Positions 1 to 9,300 are shown, counted from the first letter of the stretch. The stretch: 64,000 bases of DNA from Nocardioides sp. dk884 (GCF_009557055.1 NZ_CP045649.1:4129501-4193500); one strand, 5' to 3'. The notes: generated by a model from the sequence alone, not told the origin. A program made the numbers and translations.

Positions 1-226
1 GCGCGGGGTCGAGGGTGTCGTTGCGCTCGTCGCGGTCCAGCCCGACACCGACGCCGATGCCCGCGACGGCCACCAGTGCCGCGACCGTGCCCGCCACGGC
101 CACCCGCCGCCGGCGGCGTACGACGCGGACCCGCTGGTGCACCGCTGCCGCGCGGCCCCCGAGCGCGTGGTCGGGGCCGTCGGCGGCGTGGTGCAGGGTG
201 GTCTTGAGGTCGTCGATGGTGCTCAT
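1..226 (-). CDS. Membrane protein downstream of sigma factor, C-terminus cut by window edge
   Basis: The first 75 residues are visible. They comprise a soluble N-terminus of about 40 residues, an Arg-rich stretch (RRRRR near 37-41), then one hydrophobic segment at about 42-62 and an acidic start of an external part. Its ATG overlaps the sigma factor stop by 4 bases (ATGA), so the two are translationally coupled. SigE-family sigma factors of this type are often followed by a single-pass membrane protein; a regulatory or anti-sigma role is only inference. No zinc-binding HxxxCxxC motif is visible in the part seen. Confidence 0.65.
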   Translation of the reverse strand, partial: MSTIDDLKTTLHHAADGPDHALGGRAAAVHQRVRVVRRRRRVAVAGTVAALVAVAGIGVGVGLDRDERNDTLDPA

Positions 227-786
227 CGCAGGTCCCCCTCGGGCAGGTGCTGGTGGTCCTCGCTCAGGGCGGGGTCGATGCGGAGCTTGGCCAGCGCCTT
301 GCTGGCCTGGCTCTTGACGGTGCCGACGGAGCAGCCGAGCAGGTCGGCGGTCTGCGCCTCGGTGAGGTCCTCGACGTAGCGCAGCACCACCACCGCGCGC
401 TGGCGGCGCGGCAGCCGGCCCATCGCGGTCCACAGGTCGTGGGCGGCGTCGCTGGCGGCGCTCGCGTCGGGCCCCGGGGTCTCGGGCAGCTCCTCGGTGG
501 CGTGCTCGCCGTTCCAGCGCCGCCGCCACCAGGAGGCGTACGTCGTGACCAGGATCCGGCGCACGTAGGCCTCCGGGGAGGTCTCGATCCGCGACCAGGC
601 GAACCACGCCTTGGCCAGCGCGGTCTGCAGCAGGTCCTCGGCGAGGGCGTGGTCGTGGGTCAGCAGATAGGCCGTGCGTAGCAGGCCGCTCGACCGGGCG
701 GCCACGAACTCGTCGAAGTCGATGCGCTCCACGTGTCCTGCTCCCCCCGAGACGGCGGCCTGGGTCGGCCCTGGCAGTGTGGTCAT
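223..786 (-). CDS. RNA polymerase sigma factor, SigE-family ECF
   Basis: This 187-residue protein has the two-domain ECF layout. Region 2 lies at about 25-90 (FVAARSSGLLRTAYLLTHD, ALAEDLLQTALAKAW). Region 4 lies at about 120-172, with LPRRQRAVVVLRYVEDLTEAQTA followed by the helix-turn-helix GCSVGTVKSQASKAL. The wording matches the SigE-like family (TIGR02983) of Streptomyces and Nocardioides, usually 165-185 residues. The ATG at 786 is taken, although a start nearer DFDEF would also keep the domains. It is coupled to the membrane protein gene 1-226. Confidence 0.9.
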   Translation of the reverse strand: MTTLPGPTQAAVSGGAGHVERIDFDEFVAARSSGLLRTAYLLTHDHALAEDLLQTALAKAWFAWSRIETSPEAYVRRILVTTYASWWRRRWNGEHATEELPETPGPDASAASDAAHDLWTAMGRLPRRQRAVVVLRYVEDLTEAQTADLLGCSVGTVKSQASKALAKLRIDPALSEDHQHLPEGDLR

Positions 787-839
787 GCCCTTCCGGACCC
801 GCTGGGTCCCGCGAAAGGTTGCCCCGGCAGCCGGACCGG

Positions 840-1598
840 CTAGCGGCCGCGCTGCAGGAACGCGGTCATCGCCGCCCGAGCCTCCTCGGAGCCGAAGAGC
901 CGGGCGCTGAGCCCGGCGAGCTCCTCGCCCCGCTCGTCGAGGCGGGCGATCAGGTCGCGGTTGAGCAGCGCCTTGGTCTCGCGCAGTCCCTGCGCGGCCC
1001 CGGTCGCCAGGCTCGCGCAGACCCGGTCGACCTCGGCGTCCAGCTCCTCGGCAGGCACCGCCGTCGTGACCAGCCCGTACGCCACCGCGTCCGCGCCGCT
1101 GAACACCTCACCGCCCAGCGCGGTGAGAGCGGCGGCGCGGGTGGTCATCCGGTCCAGCACGCTCACCGAGATCGCGGCCGGGGCCAGTGCGAGCTTGACC
1201 TCGGTGAGCGCGAAGGTGGCGTCCTCGGCCGCGATCGCGACGTCGGAGGCCGCGACGATGCCGGTGCCGCCGGCGCGGACCGCACCGTGCACCCGGGTGA
1301 CGACCGGCTTGGGCAGGGCGAGGATGCGGCGCTGGAGGGCGACGATGCGCCGCGCCCCGTCGGCCATCGAGCCGGCCGCGGCCTCGCCGAGGTCGGCGCC
1401 GGAGCAGAAGACCCGCCCGGCCGCGCGGATCAGCACCACGCGCGCGGTGTCGTCGGCGGCCGCCCGGTCCAGGGCGTCCTCCAGCTCGGCGAGCAGCTGG
1501 CGCGACAGCGCGTTGCGGTTGTGCGGGGAGTCCAGCGTGATCGTCGCGACGGCGTCGGTGACGGCGTACTCGACCACGGGTGCGGGTGCCTCGGCCAT
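840..1598 (-). CDS. Enoyl-CoA hydratase/isomerase family protein
   Basis: This 252-residue crotonase-fold protein should hydrate or isomerise an acyl-CoA thioester in the cytoplasm. The first oxyanion-hole segment is RVFCSGADLGE (about 55-65) and the second is HGAVRAGGTGI (about 103-113). The stretch EVKLALAPAAISVSVL has AAIS where housekeeping hydratases have GGTQ, a pattern shared with AtuE/LiuC-like methylglutaconyl-CoA hydratases. The substrate is therefore uncertain. The ATG at 1598 gives MAEAPAPVVEY, the normal N-terminus; an in-frame extension to 1730 is arginine-rich and looks non-coding. It diverges from the molybdo-enzyme gene with only about 62 bases between. Confidence 0.88.
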   Translation of the reverse strand: MAEAPAPVVEYAVTDAVATITLDSPHNRNALSRQLLAELEDALDRAAADDTARVVLIRAAGRVFCSGADLGEAAAGSMADGARRIVALQRRILALPKPVVTRVHGAVRAGGTGIVAASDVAIAAEDATFALTEVKLALAPAAISVSVLDRMTTRAAALTALGGEVFSGADAVAYGLVTTAVPAEELDAEVDRVCASLATGAAQGLRETKALLNRDLIARLDERGEELAGLSARLFGSEEARAAMTAFLQRGR

Positions 1599-1634
1599 GC
1601 GCGCATCCTGCCCCGTCGCCGCGGGGTCCGACAC

Positions 1635-1662
1635 ACATCCGCGGGGCCCGGCGGTTCCGAAT
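1635..1662 (+). promoter_or_regulatory. SigK-type promoter of the molybdo-enzyme gene
   Basis: ACATCC (1635-1640) and CCGAAT (1657-1662) are separated by 16 bases. The mycobacterial SigK consensus, as known from literature, is CCATCC-N16/17-CCGAAT, so the -10 matches fully and the -35 five of six. The -10 ends 7 bases before the ATG at 1670, which predicts a leaderless mRNA. sigK itself lies 2.4 kb downstream. Confidence 0.6.
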
Positions 1663-3205
1663 GACCCCCATGGACTCCTCTCGCGGCGTGCGCGCCCTGC
1701 TCTCCGCCGGGAGCGGGGTGCTGGCCGCACTGGTGGGCACCGCCGCCGGGCACCTCACCGCGGCGCTGCTCGACCCGGCCGCCTCACCGGTGCTGGCGGT
1801 GGGCTCGACGGTCATCGACTGGACGCCGACGCCGCTGAAGGAGTGGGCGATCCGCACGTTCGGCGACGACGACAAGGCGGTGCTGGTCGGCTCGGTGCTC
1901 GTCGGGGTGCTGGTCCTCGCCGCGGTCGCAGGCCTGGTCGCGCGGCACCGCACCGCCCTCGGCGCCGCGATGCTGGTGGCGCTGACCGCGCTCGCCGGGG
2001 CCGCCGCCCTGTCGCGCCCGCAGGCCGGGGTCGTCGATGTCGTGCCCAGCCTGGTCGCGGCCCTGACCGGGGTCGGCGCGCTGGTGTGGCTGGTCCGCGC
2101 CGCCGACACCGCCCCGTGGCCGGAGCCCGCCGACGACGCCGCCCGCCCCAGTCGGAGAGGCGTGCTGGTCGCCGCGGGCGTCCTGGGCCTCGCGGCGGCG
2201 GTGATGGGCGGCGCCGGGCGCTGGCTCACCCGGCTGCGCCTGCAACCCGCCGAGGTGGACCTGCCGGCCGCGACCGACCGCGCACCCCGTTTCCCGACCG
2301 GGCTGGAGGAGCGGTTCCCCGACATCACCGCGCTGCGCACCCCGAGCGAGGAGTTCTACCGCATCGACACGCGCCTCGACGTACCCCTGGTCGACGTCGA
2401 CGACTGGCGCCTCACCATCGACGGGGACGTGCAGCGCGAGGTGACGCTGAGCTTCGAGGACCTGCTGGCGATGCCGCTGGTCGAGCGGGACATCACCCTG
2501 ACCTGCGTCAGCAACTCCGTCGGCGGGGAGTACGTCGGGGGCGCGCGCTGGCTCGGGGTGCGGCTCACCGACGTGCTCGACCTCGCCGGGGTGGGCAGCG
2601 GCGCCGACCAGATCCTGTCCACCGACGTCGACGGAATGACGATCAGCACCCCGCTCGAGCTGGCCACCGACGGGCGCGACGCGCTGGTCGCGGTGGGCAT
2701 GAACGGCGCGGCGCTCCCCCGCGAGCACGGCTTCCCGGTGCGCCTGGTGATCCCCGGGCTCTACGGGTTCATCAGCGCCACGAAGTGGCTGGAGCGGATG
2801 ACGCTGACCACCTACGCCGCGGAGTCGGCGTACTGGACCGACCGCGACTGGGCCACCGACGCCCCGATCAAGCTCGCCAGCCGGATCGACACCCCCGGGT
2901 CCTTCGACACCATCGACGCCGGGGACACCGTGATCGGCGGGATCGCGTGGGCTCAGCACCGCGGCGGCGTGGCCCGGGTGGAGGTGAGCATCGACGGCGG
3001 CGCCTGGCAGCCGGCGCGGCTCGGGCCCGACGTGGGCGAGGACTACTGGCGCCAGTGGTGGCTGCCGTGGGAGGCGAGCAGCGGGCGCCACACCCTGACG
3101 GTGCGCGCGGTCGACGGCGAGGGCGAGACCCAGACGCCGGTGCGCGCCGACCCGTTCCCCGAGGGCGCCAGCGGCCTGCAGCAGATCGTCGTGGACGTGG
3201 ACTGA
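1661..3205 (+). CDS. Membrane-bound molybdopterin-dependent oxidoreductase (sulfite-oxidase/YedY fold)
   Basis: This 514-residue protein has five predicted membrane segments (about 15-37, 74-94, 98-117, 126-146, 167-185) and a large external molybdenum-cofactor domain (about 230-410). The domain carries the cofactor-ligand cysteine in TLTCVSNSVGG (C282). A C-terminal Mo-co dimerisation-type domain follows (about 420-510). A twin-arginine pair, PSRRGVL (R165-R166), sits just before the fifth segment. This matches the actinobacterial polytopic molybdo-proteins whose last helix is inserted by Tat (S. coelicolor SCO3746 type). The natural electron acceptor and substrate are unknown. ATG 1661 overlaps the likely promoter -10, so the ATG at 1670 (MDSSRG) is probably the true start. 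Confidence 0.88.
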   Translation: MTPMDSSRGVRALLSAGSGVLAALVGTAAGHLTAALLDPAASPVLAVGSTVIDWTPTPLKEWAIRTFGDDDKAVLVGSVLVGVLVLAAVAGLVARHRTALGAAMLVALTALAGAAALSRPQAGVVDVVPSLVAALTGVGALVWLVRAADTAPWPEPADDAARPSRRGVLVAAGVLGLAAAVMGGAGRWLTRLRLQPAEVDLPAATDRAPRFPTGLEERFPDITALRTPSEEFYRIDTRLDVPLVDVDDWRLTIDGDVQREVTLSFEDLLAMPLVERDITLTCVSNSVGGEYVGGARWLGVRLTDVLDLAGVGSGADQILSTDVDGMTISTPLELATDGRDALVAVGMNGAALPREHGFPVRLVIPGLYGFISATKWLERMTLTTYAAESAYWTDRDWATDAPIKLASRIDTPGSFDTIDAGDTVIGGIAWAQHRGGVARVEVSIDGGAWQPARLGPDVGEDYWRQWWLPWEASSGRHTLTVRAVDGEGETQTPVRADPFPEGASGLQQIVVDVD

Positions 3206-3252
3206 GCGGCCGCCGCGCCGGTCTGGAGCACTCGCTCGCTCGAGCCTCGGAC

Positions 3253-3279
3253 CAATCCGTAGGGGTGATCGCGTCGAAC
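3253..3279 (+). promoter_or_regulatory. Possible SigK-type promoter of the fasciclin gene (weak match)
   Basis: CAATCC (3253-3258) and TCGAAC (3274-3279) with a 15-base spacer resemble the SigK consensus at five and four of six positions. The spacer is one base short. It lies about 50 bases before the fasciclin ATG. The gene type (MPT83-like) and neighbouring sigK favour it, but the match is weak. Confidence 0.35.
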
Positions 3280-3328
3280 ACCCGATGACAGCCGAACGAG
3301 ACCGCACCATTGATCGAAAGGCAGTTCC

Positions 3329-4027
3329 ATGAAGCGCAGCTCCCTTCGCCGTACCGGGGCCCTGGCGGCCGTCGCCGTCACGATGTCCCTCGGCTTCGCC
3401 GCCTGCAGCGACGACGACGGCGGCGACACCGCCTCGGATGCCGCCTCCTCCGCCAGCCCGTCCGATGAGATGTCCCCCTCGGACTCCGAGATGTCGCCCT
3501 CCGATGAGATGTCGCCCTCCGACAGCGAGATGACCGAGAGCGAGTCGGCCATGGGCACCGAGGTCTTCGGCGCTGCCTGCGAGTCGGTGCCGAAGAAGGG
3601 CGCGGGGTCGCTGGAGGGGATGGCGGAGGAGCCGGTCGCCAACGCCGCGGCCGCCAACCCGCTGCTCTCGACCCTCGCCACCGCCGTCACCGAGGCCGAC
3701 CTCGTCGACGCCCTCAACTCCGCCGAGGACATCACCGTCTTCGCGCCCAGCAACGACGCGTTCGCGGCGATCCCGAAGAAGGACCTCAACGCGGTGCTGG
3801 CGAACAAGAAGCTGCTCACCCAGATCCTGACCCACCACGTGGTCACCGAGGAGGTCGAGCCCGACGAGCTGAACGGCACGTTCGAGACGCTCAACGGCGA
3901 CAAGCTCAAGGTCACCGGATCCGGTGAGGAGTTCAGCGTGGGCGATGAGAAGGCGGCCGTACTGTGCGGCAACATCGACACCGCCAACGCCAAGGTGTAC
4001 GTCATCGACACCGTCCTGATGCCCTGA
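3329..4027 (+). CDS. Fasciclin-domain surface lipoprotein (MPT70/MPT83-like)
   Basis: This 232-residue protein has a lipoprotein signal peptide ending in LGFAAC (C26 acylated). A low-complexity acidic linker follows (about 40-75) made of repeated SPSDEM/SPSDSEM blocks, then one fasciclin (FAS1) domain at about 95-230 with the hallmark ITVFAPSNDAFAAIP and LLTQILTHHVV. FAS1 proteins such as mycobacterial MPT83/MPT70 are secreted or anchored adhesion-type proteins and are the main SigK targets. Here the gene sits directly before sigK-rskA. The start has a plausible Shine-Dalgarno GAAAGG 9 bases upstream. Confidence 0.92.
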   Translation: MKRSSLRRTGALAAVAVTMSLGFAACSDDDGGDTASDAASSASPSDEMSPSDSEMSPSDEMSPSDSEMTESESAMGTEVFGAACESVPKKGAGSLEGMAEEPVANAAAANPLLSTLATAVTEADLVDALNSAEDITVFAPSNDAFAAIPKKDLNAVLANKKLLTQILTHHVVTEEVEPDELNGTFETLNGDKLKVTGSGEEFSVGDEKAAVLCGNIDTANAKVYVIDTVLMP

Positions 4028-4078
4028 TCGCGACGCCCTGGGCATGACGACCGGCCACTGACGCGCAAGGATCTCCCT

Positions 4079-4678
4079 GTGGACCCCACCCGACCGCTCG
4101 CCGGTGTCCCCTCTGCGGAGGGGACGCCGGCGGTTCCCGACCCCGGACCGCTGCTGCGCAGTGCGTCTCGTGGGGACCAGGGAGCCTTCGCCCAGCTCTA
4201 CGACCTCACCGCGTCCCGCGTGCACGGCCTCGCCCTGCGCGTGGTCCGTGACCCGGCCCAGGCCGAGGAGGTCACCCAGGAAGCCTTCCTGGAGATCTGG
4301 CGCACCGCCAGCCGCTTCGACCCCGACCGGGGATCACCGCTGGCCTGGATGCTGACGATCACGCACCGCAAGGCCGTCGACCGGGTGCGCTCGGCCGAGG
4401 CCGCGACCCGGCGCGACGAGACCTACCACCACCAGAACCGGCCGGTCGAGCACGACACCACCGCCGAGGCCGCGCACGCCTCGATGGAGGCCCGGCGCGT
4501 ACGCGGCGCGTTGGAGACACTGACCCCGGTGCAGCGCGAGGCGCTCGAGCTGGCGTACTTCGGCGGCTACACGCACGCGCAGGTGGCCAACATGCTCGAC
4601 CTGCCGGTCGGGACCGCGAAGACCCGGATCCGAGACGGATTGATCAGACTTCGAGACACGATGGGAGTAGGCCAGTGA
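4079..4678 (+). CDS. sigK: ECF RNA polymerase sigma factor SigK
   Basis: This 199-residue protein shows ECF region 2 (about 25-95, with GDQGAFAQLYDLTASRV and AEEVTQEAFLEIWRTA, then GSPLAWMLTITHRKAVDRVR). Region 4 follows (about 130-190, TPVQREALELAYFGGYTHAQVA, LPVGTAKTRIRDGLIRLR). These features and the downstream anti-sigma gene identify SigK. It starts at GTG 4079 after AAGGATC. Its stop overlaps the rskA GTG by 4 bases. SigK should be held by RskA and released on membrane signalling to transcribe the fasciclin and molybdo-enzyme genes. Confidence 0.93.
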   Translation: MDPTRPLAGVPSAEGTPAVPDPGPLLRSASRGDQGAFAQLYDLTASRVHGLALRVVRDPAQAEEVTQEAFLEIWRTASRFDPDRGSPLAWMLTITHRKAVDRVRSAEAATRRDETYHHQNRPVEHDTTAEAAHASMEARRVRGALETLTPVQREALELAYFGGYTHAQVANMLDLPVGTAKTRIRDGLIRLRDTMGVGQ

Positions 4679-5508
4679 GCGAAGACATCCACGCGCTTTC
4701 GGGCGCCTACGCCGTCGACGCCCTCGACGACGTCGAGCGCGCGCACTTCGAGCGCCACCTCGCCGGCTGCGAGGCGTGCCAGGCGGAGGTCGACAGCCTC
4801 CGCGACGCCACGGCACTGCTCGCCTCGACCACGGCGACCCCGCCGCCGCCCGCGCTGCGCGACGCCGTACTCGCCCAGATCGCGAACGTGCGGCCGCTGC
4901 CGCCGCTCGTCGAGGACGACGACGCCGCGGAGCGCCAGGAGCAGCTCGGCTCCGTCGCGCTGGAGACCGGCCCCGGGACCGGCGCTGCCGGATCCGGTGA
5001 GGAGCCGGCTGCCCCCGGCGCGACGCCGATCACCGCGGCCCGGTCGCGACGGCGCTGGACCAGCGTGCTCGCGGTGGCCGCCGCCGCGGTGGTGGCCGGC
5101 GCCGTGGGGGTGACCGTCACCCAGCCCTGGGACGACGGCGGGTCCGATACCCCGTCGCTGTCGGCGGTGGAGCAGGTGCGCCAGGCCGACGACCTGGAGG
5201 CCTACAGCCAGGAGTTCCCCGACGGCTCCGAGGCCACGGTGCTCGTGTCCCGCTCGCTGAACAAGGCCGTCCTCGAGACCGAGGACATGGCCCCCGCGCC
5301 CGAGGGCAAGGTCTACGAGGTCTGGCTGGACCACCGCGAAGTCGGGATGGTCAGCGCGGCGATCATGCCGGAGGGCGAGGACAACACCGTCGTCCTCTCC
5401 GGGGACCCCGCCACCGCGATCGGCGCCGGCATCACCGTCGAGCCCGAGGGCGGATCGCAGACCCCGAGCGACGAGGTCGTGGCGCTCTTCGAGTTCGACA
5501 AGGCCTAG
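4675..5508 (+). CDS. rskA: Anti-sigma-K factor RskA
   Basis: This 277-residue single-pass membrane protein has an N-terminal cytoplasmic zinc-type anti-sigma domain with HLAGCEAC (H28, C32, C35). A proline-rich linker follows, then a transmembrane helix at about 130-150 and an extracytoplasmic RskA domain ending in LFEFDKA. It is expected to bind SigK and be cut by regulated proteolysis. The GTG start overlaps the sigK stop, giving coupled, near-stoichiometric synthesis. A strong hairpin follows the stop. Confidence 0.92.
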   Translation: MSEDIHALSGAYAVDALDDVERAHFERHLAGCEACQAEVDSLRDATALLASTTATPPPPALRDAVLAQIANVRPLPPLVEDDDAAERQEQLGSVALETGPGTGAAGSGEEPAAPGATPITAARSRRRWTSVLAVAAAAVVAGAVGVTVTQPWDDGGSDTPSLSAVEQVRQADDLEAYSQEFPDGSEATVLVSRSLNKAVLETEDMAPAPEGKVYEVWLDHREVGMVSAAIMPEGEDNTVVLSGDPATAIGAGITVEPEGGSQTPSDEVVALFEFDKA

Positions 5509-5540
5509 CTGGAGCACTAGCTGGGCTGTTGCCCTGACCG

Positions 5541-5581
5541 CCTGCGGGCGCCGGTGTCGTGCTGACACCGGCGCCCGCAGG
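5541..5581 (+). terminator. Strong hairpin after rskA
   Basis: An 18-bp perfect stem (arms 5541-5558 and 5564-5581) has a 5-base loop GTGCT and lies 32 bases past the rskA stop. No U-tract follows, as is common in actinobacterial terminators. It also sits just before the start of the pcm gene at 5597. Confidence 0.75.
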
Positions 5582-5596
5582 TGGTTCGCTGGAACG

Positions 5597-6160
5597 ATGG
5601 ACGCCGTCGACGCCGCGTTCGCCGCCACCCCGCGCTCGTTGTTCCTCCCGCGCGAGGAGCGCCGCCACGCCGGTCACGACGGGCCGCTGCCGATCGGGCG
5701 CAGCATGACCTGCTCGCAGCCGCGCACCGTCGCGGCGATGCTGCGGCTGCTCGACGTACGCCCCGGGCAGCGCGTGCTCGACGTCGGATCCGGGTCGGGC
5801 TGGACCACCGCCCTGCTCGCCCACCTGACCGGCCCCACCGGCGAGGTGCTCGGCCTGGAGCTCGAGCCGGACCTGGTCGCCGTCGGCGCCGCCAACCTCG
5901 CCACCACCCGACGACCCGCCGCACGCATCGAGGCCGCCCGCCCCGGCACCCTGGGCGATCCCGCGGGCGCGCCGTACGACCGGGTGCTGGTGTCGGCCGA
6001 GGCCGCCGCGCTGCCCGACGCACTGGTGGCCCAGCTGGCCACCGGCGGGCGGATGGTGATCCCCGTGGCCGGCACGATGTTCCTGGTCCGCGCCGAGCCC
6101 GGTGGGACCGCCGTCAGCCACCACGGCGCGTACCTGTTCGTGCCGCTGCGCGAGCCGTAG
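5597..6160 (+). CDS. pcm: Protein-L-isoaspartate O-methyltransferase
   Basis: This 187-residue SAM-dependent methyltransferase repairs isoaspartyl residues in aged proteins. The PCMT signature PIGRSMTCSQPRTVAAML (about 35-52) precedes SAM motif I VLDVGSGSGWTTAL (about 61-75). The motif with acidic residue LGLELEPDLV follows, and the C-terminal half is the PCMT beta strand LATGGRMVIPV. The canonical PIGxGQTIS is varied here to PIGRSMTCS. It stands alone after the rskA hairpin. Substrates other than isoaspartyl proteins cannot be excluded. Confidence 0.85.
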   Translation: MDAVDAAFAATPRSLFLPREERRHAGHDGPLPIGRSMTCSQPRTVAAMLRLLDVRPGQRVLDVGSGSGWTTALLAHLTGPTGEVLGLELEPDLVAVGAANLATTRRPAARIEAARPGTLGDPAGAPYDRVLVSAEAAALPDALVAQLATGGRMVIPVAGTMFLVRAEPGGTAVSHHGAYLFVPLREP

Positions 6161-6195
6161 GGGACCTCTCTAGCCCTTTGGGGCCATTGACCGCG

Positions 6196-6217
6196 CAACC
6201 AACCGTCTGCTTGGTTG
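6196..6217. repeat. Short inverted repeat upstream of the M14 carboxypeptidase gene
   Basis: CAACCAA (6196-6202) and TTGGTTG (6211-6217) form a 7-bp perfect inverted repeat around 8 bases. A run of nine C residues follows at 6224-6232. It could be the end of the pcm transcript or an operator; nothing distinguishes these. Confidence 0.35.
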
Positions 6218-6325
6218 TTCGCACCCCCCCCCGGACACCTCGCTCGCCACCCTCGTCCCCCTCACCGAAGCCCGTCGACCGGGCCGCAGCGGCGTACGCG
6301 ACGCGTCCCTTCGTGAAGGAGTGGC

Positions 6326-9300
6326 ATGTCTCTACCCACCCGACGGCGCCGCTGGAAGGCGCGCGGACCCGCGCTGATCTTCTCGGCCGCGCTGGTCACG
6401 TCCATGTTGGCCATCGCCGAGAGCCCCACCGTCACCGCCGCACCTGGAACCCCCGACCTCGTCCTGGAGCGCCAGGCCGACGAGGAGGCCATGGTCGTGG
6501 AGGTGCTGCTCGCCGACACCGCCGAGATGGACCGCCTGGTCGCCACCGGCGTCGATCTCGAGCACGGCGTCGAGCAGACCGACGACGGGCTGACGGTCCG
6601 CGCGGTCGTCACCGACAGCGAGATCGAGGCGCTCACCCGCGCCGGCTACACGTTCGGCGAGGTGCTGTTCTCGCAGGCCGACTCCGCCCGGGCGTTCGCC
6701 GAGCGGCAGGAGGCCATCGCCGCCACCAAGGCGGAGAACCGCCCCGGCGTCAAGGGCAAGAGCGTCCGCGAGCGTGCCCTCCCGGGCTCCACCCCGCCCG
6801 ACGCCTCCGACATCGAGATCATCCGAGCCGACTACTACACCGCGTTCGGCGTCGGCACCCTCTCCGTCGAGGCCAAGTGGGACTTCGGCCAGGAGCTCGA
6901 CACCCCCCTGACCGTCCAGCGCGACAGCGGCCCCGGCACCCCGATGGGCTCCGGCGGCACCCAGACGATCACCCGCTTCGTCGACGCGGGCGTGTACATG
7001 TACCACCTCGGCGCCGCGCCGGTGCACGTCGACGTGCGCGGCGAACCGGTGCGCCCCGACCGGATCCAGATCACCAGCCCCAGCGGCGACGTGACGATCG
7101 TGAAGGTCAACGACTGGCTGCGGACCGGCTCGGAGGACGACCCGTTCAAGGGACCGGGCTACCAGCAGGACTACATGTCGAAGTACCTCGTGCCCACCGA
7201 GCTCTACGCCCGCCTCCAGCAGCTCGCGAAGAGCTTCCCCGAGATCGCCGAGGTCGTCGAGCTCCCGAACCGCTCGGCGGGCTACCGCCGCAAGGCGCAG
7301 GCCCTGCTCGAGGACACCAACAAGATCACCGCGACGATCGACGGGCGCCAGGTCCAGATCCCGTACGCCGTGGCGTCGAGCGGCGCCTGGGCGTCGCTGC
7401 TGCCCACCGCGGAGACCACGGCGGCGCCCGTCGTACTGCGTCGGGTGACGTCGGCGGCGAACGCGGCCTGGCCGGCGGCCACGCCGACCATGGGCTGCGG
7501 CCCGATCACCGGCCTGCCCGCCGGCGCGATCGCGGTCATCGACCGCGGTGAGTGCTCGCTGGCCGACAAGGTCCTCAACGCCCAGAACGCCGGCGCGGTC
7601 GCCGTCGCACTGGTCAACGCCACCACCGGCCTGGCGACCGCCCCGAGCGGCAGCGCCACCCCGACGAGCGGCGAGACCATCACGATCCCGACCGTCGGCA
7701 TCTCGCTGATGGACGCGACCCGCATCCGCAACGGCGGCAACGCCGTGACCGGCCAGCTGGTCCCGGCCGAGGCCGTGCCGAACGCCTCGCGGGTCGGCAT
7801 CGAGTCCCTCGCCTGGGGCCACGAGGGCGGCAACGCCCTCAGCGCGCAGATCGTCGACCCGGGCACGCCCGACGCGGCCCTCGACGTCACCGTGAGCGAC
7901 AACCGGGTCACCATCAGCGTGGCCACCGACGCGAGCGGCGCGATCACCACCACCGCCATCGACGTGGTCAACGCGATCGCGGCCGACCCGGAGGCCTCGA
8001 CCCTGGTCGACGCCTACCCGTACCGCACCGAGGCCGGCACCGGCGTCGTCCGGGCGACCCCGGTGATCGAGCTGAGCGACAACCTCAACGCGCCGGCCTG
8101 GGTCTCTCGTGACCCGCACCCGGTCTATGCGCTGAAGATCGGCAAGACCCGGGACGGCTCGAAGCCCGGGGTCCTGGCCTACGCCCAGGAGCACGCCCGC
8201 GAGTGGGTGCCGCCCCTGGTCACGGTCGAGGTCGCCGAGCGGCTGCTGCGCAACTACGCCACGCACGCCCCGACGAAGGACCTGGTCGACAACCTGGAGA
8301 TCTGGATCGCCCCGTCGATCAACCCCGACGGTGGCCATTACTCCTTCTTCGACTTCGCCTCGCAGCGCAAGAACATGACGCGGTACTGCGCCGAGAGCGG
8401 GGCCTACGACGCCACCGGCCGCAATGTCTGGGGCGTGGACCTGAACCGCAACTACACCGAGTACAGCGCCTTCGACGGCTACTCCGGCGCCTCGACCACC
8501 GACTGCACCAGCGGCTCCTTCGCCGGTCCCGCGGAGCTCTCCGAGCCCGAGGCCCAGAACGTCGACTGGATGATGGCGCGGCCGAACATGCGGTACTCGA
8601 TGAACATGCACTCCTCAGGCGACTACTTCATGTGGGCCCCCGGGGCGTACAAGGCCGAGGGGCGCGTCACCTCCCCGCGGCCGACCGTCGGCGAGGAGGC
8701 CTACTTCTGGCAGGCCTCCGACCGGATCCTGACCGCGATCAAGCGGCACCGCGGCATGAGCGTCACCCCGGCCCGCACCGGGCCGATCGTCGACGTGCTG
8801 TACTCCGCGGCCGGCAACTCCGGCGACCTCGGCTGGTACAAGTACGGCCTGTACGGCTGGAGCTTCGAGGTGGGCCGGACCTTCCAGCCCCCGTTCGAGG
8901 CGCTCACGCCCACCGGCCCCGGTGCCCACGACGAGACGATGGAGTACGCCAACGGCATCATCGAGCTGCTCCGGGTCGCCCGCGACCAGGACCTCGACGT
9001 GACCGGCCCGACCTCCACGCTGCAGTTCGTCGAGACCTCGGACCCGGCCCAGGTCGAGTTCGTCTTCGAGACCGACGAGGCGGCGGAGATCTACTACACG
9101 ACCGACGGCTCGGCGCCCACGAAGGCCAACGCCACCCGGTGGGAGTCCGGCGGCGCCCGCGAGGGCGGCGAGCGGGTCCGCGTCCCGGTCGGCACGCCGA
9201 TCTACTGGTACGCCGTGGACTCGGCCGGCAACGTCGAGTCGGACTACGACCCGGCCGATGCCTCCGACCAGCGCTACCGCAAGTGGATCGCGGACCCGGA

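Noticed and set aside
1784..4225. 813-codon minus-strand open frame
   Set aside because: It is opposite the molybdo-enzyme and fasciclin genes, whose motifs are clear. Its composition is shadow-like.
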